The notes under the pieces were generated by a model, which was given only the letters and a program-made list of their open reading frames with translations, made no database searches and was not told where the DNA came from. Shown one piece after another: positions 45,916-56,394 of a stretch of 64,000 bases of DNA. Source of the stretch: Paraburkholderia hiiakae (GTDB lineage Bacteria > Pseudomonadota > Gammaproteobacteria > Burkholderiales > Burkholderiaceae). Both the position numbers and the translations under genes were made by a program. The stretch is taken from NCBI RefSeq assembly GCF_904848665.1, contig NZ_CAJHCQ010000003.1:248001-312000 (forward strand), in the 5' to 3' direction. The number at the start of each line of letters is the position of its first letter. The stretch's first letter is position 1.

Positions 45916-47751
45916 TCAGCGCAGGATCACGTCGTCGGCGAGCCCCTTCGTCAGTTCCAGCGCCTGGCGCTCGAACAGCCGCCGGTACAGGCCGTTTTCG
46001 CGGCGCACGAGCGCGTCGTGCGTGCCTTCCTCCGCTACGCGTCCGCGCTCGAGCACCAGCAGCCGGTCAAGCGCGCGCACGGTCGAAAGCCGGTGTGCGA
46101 CGACCACGGTCGTGCGGCCCTCCATGAGCCGCTCCATGGCGTGCTGAATCAGCACTTCGCTTTCGCTGTCGAGACTCGACGTCGCCTCGTCGAAAATCAG
46201 GATCGGTGCATTCGCGAGGAACGCGCGCGCGATCGCCACGCGCTGGCGCTCGCCGCCCGAGAGCTTCACGCCGCGTTCGCCCACGAGCGTGTCGTAGCCG
46301 TGCGGCAGCGCCATGATGAAGTCGTGGGCGCTCGCAAGCTTCGCTGCGCGCTCGATTTCGGCGTGCGTGGCGCCAGGCCGTGCGTAAGCGATGTTCTCGG
46401 CAAGCGAGCGGTGGAACAGCACCGGCTCCTGCTGCACGATGGCGATCTGCGAGCGCAGCGACGCCTGCTGTACGCGCGCAATGTCCTGGCCGTCGATCGT
46501 GATGCGCCCGCCGGAAACGTCGTAAAGACGCTGGATCAGCTTGATGAGCGTGGTCTTGCCGGAGCCCGAATGACCGACCAGGCCCACGCGCTCGCCCGGC
46601 GCGATGCGCAGCGTGAGGTTATCGTAGAGCGCCCTCGCATCCGCGTGCGCGCCATAGCGGAACGTCATGTTCTCGAAGCGGATGTCACCCTGATCGACCA
46701 CGATGGGCGGCGCGTCGGGCTGGTCTTCGATGCCGAGCGGCGACGCGTCGAGCGTGACGAGCTCTTCCATGTCGTTGACCGAGCGCTGCAGGTTGCGCAC
46801 GTGCATGCCCACATCGCGCAGATAACCCTTGAGCAGGAAGAACAGCGTGAGCGCGAACGTAATGTCGCCAATGCTCGCGAGACCGCGTGCCCAAAGCAGC
46901 AGCGCCGCACCGAGGATAGCCGCCTGCATGCCGACGAGCAGCGCGCCCTGCACGCCGCCGTTGAGCGTGCCGCGCTGCCACGTGCGTCGCGTGCGGCTGC
47001 TCCACTTCGATACGACGCGCGCGAGCCGCGCCTCCTCGCGCGTTTCCGCGCCGAAGGCTTTCACGACGGCGTTGCACGAAATGGCGTCGGCGAGCGCGCC
47101 GCCCATTTTCGTGTCCCACTGATTCGCGAGCCGGGCCGAAGGTGCAACGTAAAAGAGCGACAGCGAGACTGTGATCGCCAGATACACCGCCGAGCCGAGG
47201 CCGACCACGAGGCCCATCACATGCCACTGCACCGCGAGCAGGATGGTCGAGCCGACCAGCATGACGAGCGACGGGAAGAGGGCAACGAGGAGCGTGTCGT
47301 TGAGCAGGTCGAGTGCCCACATGCCGCGTGTGACCTTGCGCACCGTGGAACCCGCGAAGCTGTTCGCGTGCCAGTCCGTCGAGAAGCGCTGCACGCGGTG
47401 AAATGCCTGCGTGGCGATCTCGCTCATCATGCGCAGCGTCAGCGTGATGATGTTGCGGTACGCGGCCTGCCGCATGATCGTGCCGCCGAGCCCGAGCGCC
47501 GTGAGCGCCCAGAACGCGACCACCGCCGCATGCCAGGCGGCGGCGCTGCTGGCGGCGCCGTTGTGGGTGAGGGCGTCGACGAGCTGGCCTGCGTAGTGCG
47601 GCGTGAGCACGTCTGCGAGCGCGCCGAGCAGCGAGGCGAGCGCGACGGTCGTGACGCGCGCAGGCTGGCGCGTCCAGTGCCGGAAGGTGAAGCCGAGGAC
47701 CTTGCGGAACGTTTGTCCGCCCGATTCGGGTTTGTTATTTAGCTCTGTCAT
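45916..47751 (-). CDS. ABC exporter, fused permease and ATPase
   Basis: 611 residues, half-transporter of the exporter type. The N-terminal domain has about six helices (residues 30-300). The ATPase domain has Walker A GHSGSGKTT near residue 410, the signature LSGGERQRVAIARAF, Walker B LIFDEATSSLDSES and the H-loop VAHRLSTVRA. I prefer ATG 47751, which has GGAG ten bases upstream; a start at 47832 is also open. Homodimer expected. The substrate is unknown. It sits downstream of ribE with a 405-bp gap. Confidence 0.9.
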   Translation of the reverse strand: MTELNNKPESGGQTFRKVLGFTFRHWTRQPARVTTVALASLLGALADVLTPHYAGQLVDALTHNGAASSAAAWHAAVVAFWALTALGLGGTIMRQAAYRNIITLTLRMMSEIATQAFHRVQRFSTDWHANSFAGSTVRKVTRGMWALDLLNDTLLVALFPSLVMLVGSTILLAVQWHVMGLVVGLGSAVYLAITVSLSLFYVAPSARLANQWDTKMGGALADAISCNAVVKAFGAETREEARLARVVSKWSSRTRRTWQRGTLNGGVQGALLVGMQAAILGAALLLWARGLASIGDITFALTLFFLLKGYLRDVGMHVRNLQRSVNDMEELVTLDASPLGIEDQPDAPPIVVDQGDIRFENMTFRYGAHADARALYDNLTLRIAPGERVGLVGHSGSGKTTLIKLIQRLYDVSGGRITIDGQDIARVQQASLRSQIAIVQQEPVLFHRSLAENIAYARPGATHAEIERAAKLASAHDFIMALPHGYDTLVGERGVKLSGGERQRVAIARAFLANAPILIFDEATSSLDSESEVLIQHAMERLMEGRTTVVVAHRLSTVRALDRLLVLERGRVAEEGTHDALVRRENGLYRRLFERQALELTKGLADDVILR

Positions 47752-48156
47752 GGACAGCATGCTCCGGACGTGACGCCCGAAGACTCTCCTGAAGGAAGCA
47801 TGAAGCGTTAAGTCGGAAAACGGGATTCGCACGCCCTGGCATACGTTGCCGGACGGCCTGACCTCGAATTCTCAGAAATACGGCGCGGCGTTTAAAAACA
47901 TGCCGCGCGGGACGCGCTATGGCTGCGCTGGAAGCGGGAAGGCTGCGTGGCGGGACGCAACTTGCAACATCACCCGGACCATCGGCATGGCGGCGCTCGT
48001 TTCAATCGTTGCCATCTGTGCCTCCTTGTTCGATTCGGGTGATGGAAACGCGGCACGCCGAGCGGCGAGCGCGTAGGGAAAGGCTAGATTCTATCAGTGC
48101 CCCGGCGCGCGTGCTCGCGCGCCTGCGGGGCATGACTTGCGCTGGCTCAGCGGCTT
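47752..48156 (-). other. Region between the ABC exporter and ribE genes
   Basis: About 405 bp holding the upstream region of the exporter gene and the possible small ORF at 47917-48015. No terminator, FMN riboswitch or repeat was recognised. Confidence 0.4.
47917..48015 (-). CDS. Possible 32-residue peptide with strong ribosome binding site
   Basis: ATG at 48015 is preceded by AAGGAGG at the ideal distance, and the frame runs MATIETSAAMPMVRVMLQVA and ends 12 residues later. It is on the same strand as ribE and the exporter. No family is recognised and no codon evidence can be weighed at this length. It could be a real small peptide or the leftover start of a lost gene. Confidence 0.25.
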   Translation of the reverse strand: MATIETSAAMPMVRVMLQVASRHAAFPLPAQP

Positions 48157-48795
48157 TTAGTCTTTCGAGGCCGAATCTGCTGCCTTCTCGGCGGAGAGCA
48201 TCCGCTCCACATACCGCGCAATCAGGTCGATCTCAAGATTCACCTTCGTGCCAGCCCGAAGATGCTTGAGCGTGGTCACTTCCACGGTGTGCGGGATCAG
48301 ATTGATCGAGAATTCGCAGCCATCCGCGCGATCGTCGACCGAGTTGACCGTGAGGCTCACGCCGTTCACGGTGATCGAGCCCTTGTAGGCGAGATAGCGA
48401 CCGATTTCCGGCGTTGCGAGAATGCGCAGCTCGTGCGACTCGCCCACGGGCGCAAAGCGCGTGACGGTGCCAAGACCGTCCACGTGACCCGAGACGATGT
48501 GGCCGCCCAGCCGGTCGTTCGCGCGCAGCGCCTTTTCGAGGTTCACTTCGCCCGTTGCCGCGAGGCCCACGGTGCGGTTCAGGCTTTCGCGCGAAACATC
48601 GACGTCGAAGCTCGTTGCCGACTTCTCGATGACGGTCATGCACGCGCCCTGGATCGCGATGCTGTCGCCGAGCTGCACGTCGTCGAGGTCGAGGCTGCCC
48701 GCGTTGACGTTCAGGCGCACGCCGGCGTCGGCCTGTGTGCCGAGCGGTTTGATCGATTCGATGCGGCCCACTGCCGCGACGATTCCGGTAAACAT
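48157..48795 (-). CDS. ribE: Riboflavin synthase alpha chain
   Basis: Dismutates two lumazine molecules to riboflavin and pyrimidine. The 212 residues contain the two homologous barrels of the family: MFTGIVAAVGRIES opens the first (with GACMTVIE), and GHIVSGHVDGLGTVTRF with GVSLTVNSVDD the second. It lies 35 bp downstream of ribD on the minus strand. Confidence 0.96.
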   Translation of the reverse strand: MFTGIVAAVGRIESIKPLGTQADAGVRLNVNAGSLDLDDVQLGDSIAIQGACMTVIEKSATSFDVDVSRESLNRTVGLAATGEVNLEKALRANDRLGGHIVSGHVDGLGTVTRFAPVGESHELRILATPEIGRYLAYKGSITVNGVSLTVNSVDDRADGCEFSINLIPHTVEVTTLKHLRAGTKVNLEIDLIARYVERMLSAEKAADSASKD

Positions 48796-48830
48796 CGTGC
48801 TATTCCTTGTGTTCAGTGCATCAGTGAGGG

Positions 48831-49949
48831 TCAGGCGTCTTGCGTCGTGACGACACGCGCAAGAATGCGCAGGTCGCCGCCGAGACGATCGACGGAATGA
48901 AATGCGAGGCGCGTGCGCTCGTCGAGCGTCGCGGGCGCGGCGATGTCGATCATGCCGAGCGAGTTCGTCCCGAGCAGCGAAGGCGCCACGTACACGAGCA
49001 ACTCATCCACGCAGCCTTCGCGCAGGAGCGACCCGTTGAGCTTGTAGCCGGCTTCCACGTGCAGTTCGTTCACGCCGCGCGCGGCGAGTTCCGTGAGCAT
49101 GGCCGGCAGATCGACCTTGCCCTGATCGTTGCCGAGCGCAACGATTTCGGCGCCGCGCACGCGCAGCGCTTCGGCGCGTTCTTCGTTGCTCGCGTCGAGC
49201 GCCGCGCAGAACACGAGCGTCGGCGCGCCCACGAAGATTTGCGCGAGCGGCGAGGCGTCGAGCCGGCTGTCGATCAGCACGCGTTTGGGCTGACGTGGCG
49301 TGTCGACGGCGCGCACGGTCATACGCGGATCGTCTTCCTTTACCGTGCCGATACCCGTGAGGATGGCCGAGGCGCGCGCGCGCCAGGCGTGGCCGTCGGC
49401 GCGCGCGGCTTCGCCCGTGATCCATTGGCTTTCGCCCGAGGGCAGGCCCGTGCGGCCGTCGAGTGATGCGGCCACCTTCATGCGCACCCACGGGCGCTTG
49501 CGCGTCATGCGCGAAACGAAGCCGATATTCAGCTCCCGCGCCTCGTTGGCCAGCAGCCCGCAACGCACGTCGATACCCGCGTCGCGCAGGATCGAAAGGC
49601 CGCGCCCTGACACGAGCGGGTTCGGGTCTTCCATCGCCGCGATCACGCGCCCGACCTTCGCTTCGATCAACGCGTTCGCGCAGGGCGGCGTGCGGCCGAA
49701 GTGGCTGCACGGCTCGAGCGTCACATAGGCCGTCGCCCCGCGCAGGTCGTGGCCGCGCGCGCGGGCGTCCTTCATCGCCTGGATTTCGGCGTGATCCTGG
49801 CCGGCCGGCTGCGTGAAGCCCTCGCCGATCACCACGCCGTCCTTCACCAGCACGCAGCCCACGCGCGGGTTCGGGTCGGTCGTGTACAGGCCGCGCTGCG
49901 CGAGCGCGAGCGCACGCTCCATGTGGACGAAATCGGATTGCGAAAACAT
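48831..49949 (-). CDS. ribD: Bifunctional diaminohydroxyphosphoribosylaminopyrimidine deaminase / reductase
   Basis: Performs the second and third steps of the pyrimidine branch of riboflavin synthesis. The N-terminal deaminase domain has the zinc motif HAEIQAMKDA and PCSHFGRTPPC, as in cytidine deaminases. The reductase domain from about residue 150 has RPWVRMKVAASLDGRTGLPSGESQWIT and the Rossmann-like C-terminal half with GGYKLNGSLLREG-type sequence. 372 residues, normal for the family. It lies 79 bp downstream of hemL. Confidence 0.95.
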   Translation of the reverse strand: MFSQSDFVHMERALALAQRGLYTTDPNPRVGCVLVKDGVVIGEGFTQPAGQDHAEIQAMKDARARGHDLRGATAYVTLEPCSHFGRTPPCANALIEAKVGRVIAAMEDPNPLVSGRGLSILRDAGIDVRCGLLANEARELNIGFVSRMTRKRPWVRMKVAASLDGRTGLPSGESQWITGEAARADGHAWRARASAILTGIGTVKEDDPRMTVRAVDTPRQPKRVLIDSRLDASPLAQIFVGAPTLVFCAALDASNEERAEALRVRGAEIVALGNDQGKVDLPAMLTELAARGVNELHVEAGYKLNGSLLREGCVDELLVYVAPSLLGTNSLGMIDIAAPATLDERTRLAFHSVDRLGGDLRILARVVTTQDA

Positions 49950-50028
49950 CGTCGGGCTTTCTCTCGGGCGGCGGTCGGGTGGGGGCCGGCGAGGCGCGCG
50001 CCGCGCCGGCTGTCGATAGCGTGAGGCC

Positions 50029-51354
50029 TTATTGCGTCACGTTTTCAGCCGCGGCTTGCGCGGCGAACGCACTGCGCGCCGCGGCGATCGTCTCGTCGAG
50101 GATCGCGTCGTTGTGGGCGCTCGAAACGAAGCCTGCCTCGTAGGCCGAAGGGGCGAAGTAGACGCCCGCGTCCAGCATGCGGTGGAAGAAGCGGTTGAAG
50201 CTCGCGATGTCGCTCTTCGTGACCTCGGCGAAGCTGCCCGGCACCTTGTCCGCGAAATAGAGGCCGAACATGCCGCCCACCGAATCCGCAACAAACGGCA
50301 CCTTCGTTTCGCTCGCTGCAGCGGTTAGCCCCTTCACGAGCCGTTCGGTCTTCGCCGTGAGCTGCTCGTAGAAACCGGGCGCCTGGATGAGCTGCAGTGT
50401 CTTCAGACCCGCCGCGACCGCGATCGGGTTGCCCGAAAGCGTGCCCGCCTGGTACACCGTGCCGTTGGGCGCGAGGTGATCCATGATCTCGCGACGGCCG
50501 CCGAACGCTGCTGCAGGCATACCGCCGCCGATCACCTTGCCGAGGCACACCATATCCGCCTCGACGCCATACAGCGCCTGCGCACCACGCAGACCGACGC
50601 GGAAACCGCACATCACTTCGTCGAAGATCAGCACGCTGCCGTGCTTCGCCGTCAGGCTGCGCAGCGCGCCGATGAATTCGGGCGTGGCCTTCACGAGGTT
50701 CATGTTGCCCGCGACCGGCTCGACGATCACCGCGGCGATCTCGTCGCCGAACGCCTTGAACGCTTCTTCGAGCGCCGCGACGTTGTTGTATTCGAGCACT
50801 GTGGTGTGCTTCGCGATGTCCACGGGCACGCCCGCCGAAGTCGGGTTGCCGAACGTGAGGAGGCCCGAGCCCGCCTTCACGAGCAGGCTGTCGGCGTGGC
50901 CGTGGTAGCAGCCTTCGAACTTCACGATGCGATCGCGCTTCGTGAAACCGCGCGCGAGACGCAGCGCACTCATGGTCGCCTCGGTGCCGCTCGACACCAT
51001 GCGCACTTGCTCCATCGACGGGACGATCTTGCAGATTTCCTCGGCGATCTCGATCTCGGCCTCGGTGGGCGCGCCAAACGAGAAGCCGTTCGCGAGCACG
51101 CGCTGCACGGCTTCGAGCACTTCCGGATGCACGTGGCCGACGATCATCGGGCCCCACGAGCCGATGTAGTCGATATAGCGCTTGCCTTCGGCGTCCCAGA
51201 AGTACGGGCCTTGCGCGCGCTCGATGAAGCGCGGTGTGCCGCCGACCGAGCGGAACGCGCGCACGGGCGAATTCACGCCGCCCGGAATGGTGCGCTGGGC
51301 GCGTGCGAAGAGGGCTTCGTTGCGGTTCGGCGTGCTGGACTGGGTGCTGGACAT
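50029..51354 (-). CDS. hemL: Glutamate-1-semialdehyde 2,1-aminomutase
   Basis: PLP enzyme that forms 5-aminolevulinate from glutamate-1-semialdehyde, the C5 route to heme. The 441 residues have [14 protein letters not shown] at the start and [26 protein letters not shown] and the Lys in [16 protein letters not shown] (about residue 270). It is first in the minus-strand order hemL-ribD-ribE. With hemN elsewhere in the window, it covers two steps of heme synthesis. Confidence 0.96.
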   Translation of the reverse strand: MSSTQSSTPNRNEALFARAQRTIPGGVNSPVRAFRSVGGTPRFIERAQGPYFWDAEGKRYIDYIGSWGPMIVGHVHPEVLEAVQRVLANGFSFGAPTEAEIEIAEEICKIVPSMEQVRMVSSGTEATMSALRLARGFTKRDRIVKFEGCYHGHADSLLVKAGSGLLTFGNPTSAGVPVDIAKHTTVLEYNNVAALEEAFKAFGDEIAAVIVEPVAGNMNLVKATPEFIGALRSLTAKHGSVLIFDEVMCGFRVGLRGAQALYGVEADMVCLGKVIGGGMPAAAFGGRREIMDHLAPNGTVYQAGTLSGNPIAVAAGLKTLQLIQAPGFYEQLTAKTERLVKGLTAAASETKVPFVADSVGGMFGLYFADKVPGSFAEVTKSDIASFNRFFHRMLDAGVYFAPSAYEAGFVSSAHNDAILDETIAAARSAFAAQAAAENVTQ

Positions 51355-51548
51355 GAGTGCTGGACCTGCGAAAGTGGTGTGGCGCGCGGCGCTGACGAAA
51401 CGGGCCGGCGTACGGACCCATGCGGCGCCGCAAGGGCGCGGGCGATGGGGCTGTTCTCTCGAAATTGTACCGGAGTCGCGCGGATCGGGCCGGAGCCCCG
51501 GGTTGGCTTGGGCATTCGCCGGGCGGCCGGATTCAGCGCTTTTGCCGC

Positions 51549-52163
51549 CTACGTTTGCGGATCTGGCGGCGCGAGGTGCGGCGCCACGTCGCGCGGGTCG
51601 ACTTTCACGGCGGCTCGTTTGCGGGCGGGTCGAGTCGCGCCCGGTGCTGGTTCATTTTTCGCCGCCGATGCCATCTGCGCGTCGTGCCATGCCTGCATGG
51701 CCGCAAGAGCGGGCGCCGGCATCGGCCGCCGCCCGGTCAACTCCGCCCAGCGCTTTTCCAGCGCGCCTTCGGCAACCGGCTTGATGACCGTGCCGGAACT
51801 CTGTGCGTCCCAGGTCTGGATCGAAAACGGGTGGGGCCGCAAATCATTGCGCGCGATGACCACTTCCTGCCCCGCGTCGACGAGCCAGTCGTAGACGAAA
51901 TCGATGCACAGCCTGTAGCCGCGCTTGTACGTGGCGTCCTGCACCTCGTAGGGCGCTCGCGTGACGTAGCCGGAAGCGAAGAGCCCGCGCGGCTCGGTGG
52001 CGACGCGGTGCAGGAACACCCGGTCGCCCGGCAGGATACCGCGCGCGAAGCCGCATCCCCAGCTGTCGGCGACGGCTTCCCCGGCGCGCACCCGGCGCGC
52101 GAAGTCGGGCAGTTCGGGCCAGGGCCACTTCTTGGGGCTCCAGATGAGCAGGAAGGCGGTCAT
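51549..52163 (-). CDS. EVE/PUA-like domain protein of unknown function
   Basis: 204 residues. The start [20 protein letters not shown] and the segment [25 protein letters not shown] are like EVE domains, a PUA-superfamily fold that binds modified bases in DNA or RNA. Conserved aromatic residues of the base pocket (W, F) are present in these strands. The C-terminal 60 residues are Ala/Pro/Arg-rich and probably disordered. EVE-like proteins often sit with restriction genes; none is next to this one. It faces away from the Bcr pump gene. Confidence 0.55.
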   Translation of the reverse strand: MTAFLLIWSPKKWPWPELPDFARRVRAGEAVADSWGCGFARGILPGDRVFLHRVATEPRGLFASGYVTRAPYEVQDATYKRGYRLCIDFVYDWLVDAGQEVVIARNDLRPHPFSIQTWDAQSSGTVIKPVAEGALEKRWAELTGRRPMPAPALAAMQAWHDAQMASAAKNEPAPGATRPARKRAAVKVDPRDVAPHLAPPDPQT

Positions 52164-52385
52164 ATCGGTGACGCGGCAAGTTGAACGAAAGCGGGCAGCT
52201 TAGCGCAAAGCCGCGGCGATGCCGCATGGGGCGCGGCGAAGGGCAGCGAAGGGCGGATAAGGGGCGTCAGGTACAATTCGACGGCACTGCGCTGCCGTTT
52301 TTGTCCGCTCCCGCAGCGACGGATAAATCGGCCCATGACATCGAGACCGCGCGAGCCGCGCGCGCTCCGCCGCCATACACACCAC

Positions 52386-53618
52386 ATGTCCCATTCCCCG
52401 CGCCGCCGACCCGATGGCCGGCTGATCCTGTTGCTGGGCGCACTCGCCGCCTGTGGCCCGCTCGCCACCGACATGTATCTGCCAAGCCTGCCTGCCATCG
52501 CGCAGTCGTTCGGTGTGAGCGCCGCCGCCGCGGCCTCGACGCTCACGAGCTTCATGGCCGGCTTCTCGATCGGCATGCTGCTCTACGGCCCGGTTTCCGA
52601 TGCCTATGGCCGACGCCCCGTACTCCTCGGCGGCATCGCGCTCTTCACGCTGGCCAGCATTGCCTGCTGGCTCTCGTTCTCCGTGGGCGAACTCGTGGTC
52701 GTGCGCTTTCTTCAGGCGCTCGGCGCGGGCGCGGCCTCGGTGCTTTCGCGGGCCATCGCGCGCGACGCCCATGAGCCTTCGGATGCCGCCAAGGTCCTCT
52801 CGATGGTCGCGATCGTCACGGCGATCGGGCCGCTGCTCGCGCCACTCATCGGCGGACAGTTGCTGCTGATCGGCGGCTGGCGCGTGGTGTTCGTCGTGCT
52901 CACGCTCTTCGGCCTCGCGTGCGCCGTGGCGGCCTACCTGCGCGTGCCTGAGACCTGGCCGCCGGAAAAGCGCGAAAGCGCAGCCGTGCTGCGCTCGTTC
53001 GCGGCTTATGGACGCTTGCTGCGCGATCCGCTTGTCTGGGGGCACATGCTCTGCGGCGGCATGGCGTTCGCTGCAATGTTCACCTATATCTCGGCCACGC
53101 CGTTCGTCTACATCGAGTATTTCCACGTTTCGCCGCAGCACTACGGGTTCTTCTTCGGCGCGAACGTATTCGGCATCATGCTCGGCAACTTCCTCAACAC
53201 GCGCTTCATCGGGCGTCTCGGCACGCTTCGCATGGTGTCGATCGCGTCAAGCGTGAGCATCGTCGCGTCGCTCTTCGTCGCGCTCATGTGCGTAACGGGC
53301 TGGGGCGGGCTGTGGTCGATCGTGTTCGGTCTCTTCTTCGTGGTGAGCGTGGTGGGGCTGCTCGGCGCGAACTGCGCGACCGATCTCATGTACCGCTATC
53401 CGAAGAACGCGGGGGCGGCCGCGGCGGTATTCGGCGCGACGCAGCTTGCCCTCGGCGCGCTCGCAAGCGCCGTGGTCGGCTGGTTCCCGGGTATCTCACC
53501 GTTCGGCATGGGCGTGACGATCGGCGTGTGCGGCCTGTTCACGTGGGTAGGGCGCGCGCTCGTCGTGAAGTGGCACGGCACGCCGGCGCCGCATACGGTG
53601 CAAGCGGCCGCGCCGTGA
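52386..53618 (+). CDS. Bcr/CflA family drug resistance transporter
   Basis: Major facilitator with 12 predicted helices, 410 residues from ATG 52386. The Bcr/CflA opening GPLATDMYLPSLPAIAQSFG is followed by the MFS motif A loop GPVSDAYGRRPVLL, and VRFLQALGAGAASVLSRAIARD is the motif C/D-type region with conserved Arg. It is a proton-driven exporter that can confer resistance to bicyclomycin, chloramphenicol or sulfonamides in relatives; the substrate here is not known. Confidence 0.9.
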   Translation: MSHSPRRRPDGRLILLLGALAACGPLATDMYLPSLPAIAQSFGVSAAAAASTLTSFMAGFSIGMLLYGPVSDAYGRRPVLLGGIALFTLASIACWLSFSVGELVVVRFLQALGAGAASVLSRAIARDAHEPSDAAKVLSMVAIVTAIGPLLAPLIGGQLLLIGGWRVVFVVLTLFGLACAVAAYLRVPETWPPEKRESAAVLRSFAAYGRLLRDPLVWGHMLCGGMAFAAMFTYISATPFVYIEYFHVSPQHYGFFFGANVFGIMLGNFLNTRFIGRLGTLRMVSIASSVSIVASLFVALMCVTGWGGLWSIVFGLFFVVSVVGLLGANCATDLMYRYPKNAGAAAAVFGATQLALGALASAVVGWFPGISPFGMGVTIGVCGLFTWVGRALVVKWHGTPAPHTVQAAAP

Positions 53619-53637
53619 GGGGAACGTCGCACGAAAC

Positions 53638-53670
53638 GAAAATGGGACGCCGAGGCGTCCCATTTTTTTC
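53638..53670. terminator. Terminator between the Bcr pump and glk-hexR
   Basis: Perfect stem AAAATGGGACGC / GCGTCCCATTTT with a CGAG loop and T-rich tail; used by both converging genes. Confidence 0.88.
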
Positions 53671-53702
53671 ATCGCTCGAATGAGCCGACGAATGAGTCGA
53701 CT

Positions 53703-55619
53703 TCAGTCGCGCGCCGTAGGCGATGCGCCGTGGCTCAGCCAGTCGAGCACGGCCGATGCGTCGTCGTCGGCATGCTCGCGTGCCTTTTCGACGGCGTTGC
53801 CCAGGTCCGCATCGGGCGAAGCGCGGCGAATCGCGACGCCCACCGCGAGGATGTCGATCATCAGCAGGTGCAGAATGCGCGAGATCATCGAAAGCTGCGA
53901 CTCGCGCATCTCGATGTGATCGGTTTCGAGCGCCACGGTCGCGCGCTTGGCGAGCGGCGTGTTGCTCGACGTGATGGCGATCACCTTCGCGCCCGCTTGC
54001 ATCGCTACGTCGAGCACGCGCAGCAGTTCTGGCGCGCGGCCCGACTTCGAGATGGCCACGATTACGTCGCCCTTGCCGAGCAGCGCGGCGGAAGCGGCCT
54101 GCATGTACAGGTCGCCATAGGCGATGGTCGGAATACCGAAGCGGAAGAACTTGTAGTGTGCGTCCTGTGCGACGATGTGCGAGTTGCCGAGGCCATAGAA
54201 TTCGATGCGGCGCGCGCTATTGAGCAGCGTGATCGCATTCTCGACTTGCTCGAAGTTCAGGTGTTCGCGCAATTGCAGGATGGCCGAGACGGTGTTGTCG
54301 AGCACCTTCGCGCCGAAGTCGGTCGCAGTGTCGCCCAGATGCACCTGGCTGTGGCTCACCGGAATCGTGCCGGTCAGACCCGTGGCGAGCTTGAGCTTGA
54401 AGTCCGAGAGGCCCTGGCAGCCAAGCGAGCGGCAGAACCGGATGACCGTGGGCTGGCTCACGTCGGCCTTGCGCGCGATATCGACGATCGGATCGTTGAT
54501 GATCGAGCGCGGATGGTTGAGCGCGAGGTCGGCCACGCGGCGCTCGGCGGGGGTGAGCGCGTCGCGCATCTGGCGAATGCGTTCGAACACGGCCGACGAT
54601 CCGCCGCCCGCGCGATTCGAAAGTTGCTCCGCGAGAATGGCCGAAACGCCGAGGAACGCCGGATACTCCGCCGTGATGACGTAGGTGGGCACGTTCGCGA
54701 GATAGGCGTCGAAACGGCCTTTGGACTCGAAGCGCTGGCGGAACGACGAGCGCGTGAACAGATCGCCCAGGCGCGGCACCACGCCACCGCCAATATAGAT
54801 GCCGCCGAGCGAACCGAGCGTCATCGCGATGTTGCCCGCGAAGCTGCCGAGAATGCCGCAGAAGCATTCGACGGTTTCGAGCGCGAGCGCCTCGCCATCG
54901 TGCGCACGCTGCACGATTTCGGCCGGGTTGATATCCGCGGGCACTTTCTTCTTGTCGCGTGCGGCGAGCGCGCGGTAGATGAGCTCGACGCCGGGCCCCG
55001 CGCACACGCGCTCGAACGACACATGCGGCCACTTCTTGCGCGCGAACTGCAGCACGATGTCTTCGCGCTCGTCCTGCGGCGAGAAGCTTGCGTGGCCGCC
55101 TTCGCTGCCGAGCGCGATCCAGCGGTCGTCGGCGGGAATGAGACCCGAGACGCCCAGACCCGTGCCCGGACCGAGCAGGCCGATCACGCTGTTCTGGCGG
55201 CGCTGGCCGCCGCCCACCTGTACGCGCTGCGCGTCGGTCAAGCCGGGCAGCGCCATGGCGAGAGCGGTGAAATCGTTGACGACCAGCAGCGTGTCGAAGC
55301 CAAGCGCGCGGCGCGTCGCTTCGATCGAGAAGGTCCAGTCGTGATTGGTCATGCGCACCTGGTCGCCGTCGACCGGATTCGCAATGGCGATGGCCGCATG
55401 ATTCACGCGGCCGATCTTGTTGTCCTTCAGGTATTGCTGGATCACTTCCGCCACGCCGGGATACTGCGCGCACGGATACACGCGCACCTGGCCGATCTCG
55501 CCCGGACCCGTTTCCAGCGCGAAGCGCGCGTTGGTTCCGCCGATGTCGGCGAGCAGCCTCGGACCGTCGGCGTGCTGGCCTGCGCCAGGGGCGTTTTTAT
55601 TAGGCGCACCAGTAGACAT
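53703..55619 (-). CDS. Fused glucokinase and HexR/RpiR-type transcription regulator
   Basis: 638 residues in two parts. Residues ~1-335 are a glucokinase: the ATP-binding [14 protein letters not shown] at ~20, [10 protein letters not shown], and the GGIYIGGG motif near 280. Residues ~345-635 form an RpiR-family regulator, with an HTH domain ([26 protein letters not shown]) and an SIS sugar-phosphate domain holding [19 protein letters not shown] and [13 protein letters not shown]. The kinase would make glucose-6-phosphate and the regulator half would repress zwf-pgl-glk and perhaps gts, as HexR does when KDPG is absent. It overlaps pgl by 20 bp. This fusion is known in Burkholderia. Confidence 0.9.
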   Translation of the reverse strand: MSTGAPNKNAPGAGQHADGPRLLADIGGTNARFALETGPGEIGQVRVYPCAQYPGVAEVIQQYLKDNKIGRVNHAAIAIANPVDGDQVRMTNHDWTFSIEATRRALGFDTLLVVNDFTALAMALPGLTDAQRVQVGGGQRRQNSVIGLLGPGTGLGVSGLIPADDRWIALGSEGGHASFSPQDEREDIVLQFARKKWPHVSFERVCAGPGVELIYRALAARDKKKVPADINPAEIVQRAHDGEALALETVECFCGILGSFAGNIAMTLGSLGGIYIGGGVVPRLGDLFTRSSFRQRFESKGRFDAYLANVPTYVITAEYPAFLGVSAILAEQLSNRAGGGSSAVFERIRQMRDALTPAERRVADLALNHPRSIINDPIVDIARKADVSQPTVIRFCRSLGCQGLSDFKLKLATGLTGTIPVSHSQVHLGDTATDFGAKVLDNTVSAILQLREHLNFEQVENAITLLNSARRIEFYGLGNSHIVAQDAHYKFFRFGIPTIAYGDLYMQAASAALLGKGDVIVAISKSGRAPELLRVLDVAMQAGAKVIAITSSNTPLAKRATVALETDHIEMRESQLSMISRILHLLMIDILAVGVAIRRASPDADLGNAVEKAREHADDDASAVLDWLSHGASPTARD

Positions 55620-56301
55620 CGAGTCTCACTCCCTTGTCGTTCGCCAGCTTCGAGATGGCGTTGTTTTGTTCGGCCGCGGCGGCCTGTTGCAGCACTTCGA
55701 GCTTGCGCTGTCCCGCGATCAGCAGGAACAGCCGATCGACCTGGCGCAGCGCCTGCATCGACCACGAAACGCGCGCGTGCGGCGCGGCCTGCGGATGCAC
55801 GGCCACGAACGGGCGCGGCGTGGTGATCGCTTCGTGCCATTCGGGGGCATCGGCGAAAATCGAGGCCGTGTGGCCGTCTTCGCCCATGCCGAGCACGGCG
55901 ACGCTCGGAAGCTTGCGGGCCGGGTCGGCGTTGAGCGCGGCGACGTGTGCGTCGAGATCCTGCGCCACATCGACGAGCGGCAGGAAGTGCGCGCTGGCCG
56001 CTTCGTGCGTGAGCAGCGTCTCGCGCGCGAGGCGCGCGTTGCTCGCGGAGTCGGTGTCGGGCACCCAGCGGTCGTCGACGAGCGTGACATCGATGTGCGC
56101 CCAGTCGAAACGGTGCGTCGAAAGGTTCTCGAGGAAGGGGCGCGGGCTCGTGCCGCCGGAGACGGCAAGCGTTGCGCGGCGCGCGGTAGTACCGGGCGCC
56201 GCTTGCTGAGCGGCGAGCGACGCATGTAGCGCGTCGCCCACGGCTCGCGCCAGCGCGTCGGATTGGACGCGCGGGTCGTCGAATACGTGAAGCTCGATCA
56301 C
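55600..56301 (-). CDS. pgl: 6-phosphogluconolactonase
   Basis: Hydrolyses 6-phosphogluconolactone to 6-phosphogluconate, following Zwf. 233 residues from GTG 56301, with the strong site GGAGGAG upstream. The [14 protein letters not shown] phosphate-binding turn, the VDDRWVP block and [13 protein letters not shown] catalytic loop are all present. The 20-bp overlap with glk-hexR downstream and the proximity of zwf upstream indicate a single operon. Confidence 0.95.
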   Translation of the reverse strand: MIELHVFDDPRVQSDALARAVGDALHASLAAQQAAPGTTARRATLAVSGGTSPRPFLENLSTHRFDWAHIDVTLVDDRWVPDTDSASNARLARETLLTHEAASAHFLPLVDVAQDLDAHVAALNADPARKLPSVAVLGMGEDGHTASIFADAPEWHEAITTPRPFVAVHPQAAPHARVSWSMQALRQVDRLFLLIAGQRKLEVLQQAAAAEQNNAISKLANDKGVRLDVYWCA

Positions 56302-56394
56302 TTCTCCTCCATGCTGCTTTTTTGTAGGCCTACAGGGTCGTTCATCTGTCCGGTCCGGCTTCGCGCTGACTGTGCGCGAAGCCATGCAATCCCA

